A stretch of 5,758 nucleotides of DNA, taken from positions 1-5,758 of the forward strand of contig JAJPXK010000122.1 in the NCBI GenBank assembly GCA_021205485.1. The letters run 5' to 3'. A program made the position numbers and the translations under genes. Position 1 is the first letter of the stretch; each line of letters opens with the position of its first letter. This DNA comes from Clostridia bacterium (GTDB taxonomy: Bacteria; Bacillota; Clostridia; Christensenellales; Borkfalkiaceae). Below the pieces are notes generated by a model that saw nothing but the letters and a program-made list of their open reading frames with translations, was not told the origin of the DNA and searched no databases. Positions 4,769 through 5,758 of this stretch are shown here, piece by piece.

Positions 4769-5716
4769 ATGCAAGACGTAAGCGTTTATTTATTCCTCGG
4801 CTTTTTAGAGTCGGGCAAAACTCAATTCATACAGGAAACTTTAGAGGACCCCCGCATGGAGAGCGGGGAGCGTACCATGCTTTTAATCTGTGAAGAAGGC
4901 GAAGTTGAATACGACCCCTCTAAATTCAAAGTAAAAAACGTCGCGATAGAGACGGTGGACGACGTTACGGGCCTTACCGCCGAAAATATGCTCGCCCTTA
5001 CGGTAAAGCACCGCGCGCAGCGTATAATAGTGGAGTTCAACGGCACATGGCTGTTGCAGCAGTTCTTTGACGCGATGCCCGAATGCTGGGTTATAAACCA
5101 GATGATGACCTTTTTCGATGCAAACACATTTTTAAGCTACAACCAGAATATGCGTCAGCTCGTCTACGACAAAATACAGATGACTCAGATGGTAGTCTTC
5201 AATCGCTTCAAGGACGAATTTGATAAAATGGAATACCATAAAATAGTCAGGGGCGTATCGCGCAGGGCAGACATAGTTTATGAATATATAGGGGGCAAAG
5301 TGGAATACGACGAGATAGAGGACCCTCTTCCGTTTGACGTAGACGCCCCCGTTGTAGAGATAGAGGACAGGGATTTCGCCCTGTTCTACCGCGATATCGC
5401 CGAGAAGATGGAAAGTTACGTCGGCAAGACGGTAAAATTCAAGGGCATGGCCGCGGTAAGCAAAAAGGTGCCCGCGGGGTATATCGTTATAGGCAGGTAT
5501 ATAATGACCTGCTGCGAGGCAGATATAGCCTACGACGGCTTTGCGGCGAAAGTAGGCAAGCTTATGCCCGACGTAAAGACCAAGGACTGGCTTACGATAA
5601 CGGCGAAAGTGGCGTTTGAGTATAACTCGGTGTACCGCGAAAAGGGCCCCGTGCTTATCGCCGAAAAGGTGGAAAGGGCAGAGCCCCCCGAACAGGAAGT
5701 CGCCACATTTTATTGA
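4769..5716 (+). CDS. degenerate CobW-like P-loop domain fused to a DUF1980/YcgQ-like domain
   Basis: The start at 4769 gives 315 residues. The N-terminal half resembles COG0523 GTPases in layout: VYLFLGFLESGKT with P-loop GFLESGKT (11-18), EEGEVEYD (42-49) where the family has ENEFGxIGID, VEFNGTW (88-94) at the Walker-B position and a possible degenerate G4, NRFKDE (145-150). The CxCC metal motif and the His-rich loop are absent. The C-terminal part, about 200-315, fits DUF1980/TIGR03943 (B. subtilis YcgQ): FYRDIAEKMESYVGKTVKFKG, then GRYIMTCCEAD (242-252) with adjacent cysteines 248 and 249, then DWLTITAK and a closing 'P-E' strand. YcgQ-type proteins are usually encoded beside a UPF0718/YcgR permease and are linked to metal homeostasis. 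Here the domain is soluble, with no membrane segment. Together with the upstream CobW-like gene this suggests a metal-handling module; substrate and partner are unknown. Both domain assignments come from motif recognition. Confidence 0.88.
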   Translation: MQDVSVYLFLGFLESGKTQFIQETLEDPRMESGERTMLLICEEGEVEYDPSKFKVKNVAIETVDDVTGLTAENMLALTVKHRAQRIIVEFNGTWLLQQFFDAMPECWVINQMMTFFDANTFLSYNQNMRQLVYDKIQMTQMVVFNRFKDEFDKMEYHKIVRGVSRRADIVYEYIGGKVEYDEIEDPLPFDVDAPVVEIEDRDFALFYRDIAEKMESYVGKTVKFKGMAAVSKKVPAGYIVIGRYIMTCCEADIAYDGFAAKVGKLMPDVKTKDWLTITAKVAFEYNSVYREKGPVLIAEKVERAEPPEQEVATFY

Positions 5717-5741
5717 TAACTTTATTTTGTCGATAACTTTA
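5715..5741. repeat. short direct repeat after the fusion gene
   Basis: GATAACTTTA occurs at 5715-5724 and again at 5732-5741, a 17-base period that begins inside the TGA stop codon. It could be a binding-site pair, a small duplication, or chance in A/T-rich DNA. No terminator hairpin is seen here. Confidence 0.45.
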
Positions 5742-5746
5742 AAAAA

Positions 5747-5752
5747 GCAGGA
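5747..5752 (+). promoter_or_regulatory. possible ribosome-binding site of a gene beyond the window
   Basis: GCAGGA followed by TTATAT at the right edge resembles the spacing before the other starts in this window, so an ATG may follow immediately. No terminator separates it from the fusion gene, so co-transcription is plausible. Confidence 0.35.
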
Positions 5753-5758
5753 TTATAT

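Overview
The window looks like chromosomal DNA of a Gram-positive, Clostridia-type bacterium (Bacillota). The evidence is strong purine-rich ribosome-binding sites, an almost consensus sigma-A promoter, an EF-G-like paralogue and CobW/COG0523 and DUF1980-type proteins of the kind common in that group, frequent ATA isoleucine codons, and palindromic intergenic repeats of a style I recall from gut Clostridia. The genus cannot be told from this sequence. All four supported genes are on the + strand, and each start codon sits in the same ATT-ATG context.

Layout: (1) 68-2110 encodes a complete EF-G-like translational GTPase with divergent guanine-binding motifs; only the -10 box of its promoter is inside the window. 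(2) 2205-2958 is a self-contained transcription unit: TTGACA/TATAAT promoter, short hairpin-bearing leader, a 212-residue membrane-anchored protein with an acidic Glu/Pro/Ala linker and a C-terminal DUF2188-like domain, then a clear intrinsic terminator. (3) 2959-3467 has no gene. It holds a possible promoter and a mosaic of dispersed-repeat sequence, including a compact element of about 155 bp with terminal inverted repeats and several internal hairpins. (4) 3468-4490 encodes a CobW/COG0523 metal-chaperone GTPase with a CxCC motif and a very histidine-rich loop. (5) 4491-4768 is a leader or spacer unusually dense in inverted repeats, including a long hairpin with a tandem G-A mismatch pair just before the next ribosome-binding site. 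(6) 4769-5716 encodes a second, degenerate CobW-like P-loop domain fused to a domain resembling DUF1980/YcgQ (TIGR03943). A ribosome-binding-site-like sequence at the right edge suggests another gene starts just outside.

The most interesting part is 3468-5716. Two different COG0523-related proteins lie side by side, one carrying the metal ligands and one lacking them but fused to the YcgQ-type domain that in other bacteria partners a UPF0718/YcgR permease. I infer a transition-metal (possibly zinc) handling module. The metal, the partners and the regulation cannot be read from the sequence; no convincing Zur operator was seen. The EF-G-like gene and the DUF2188 gene appear to be independent neighbours.
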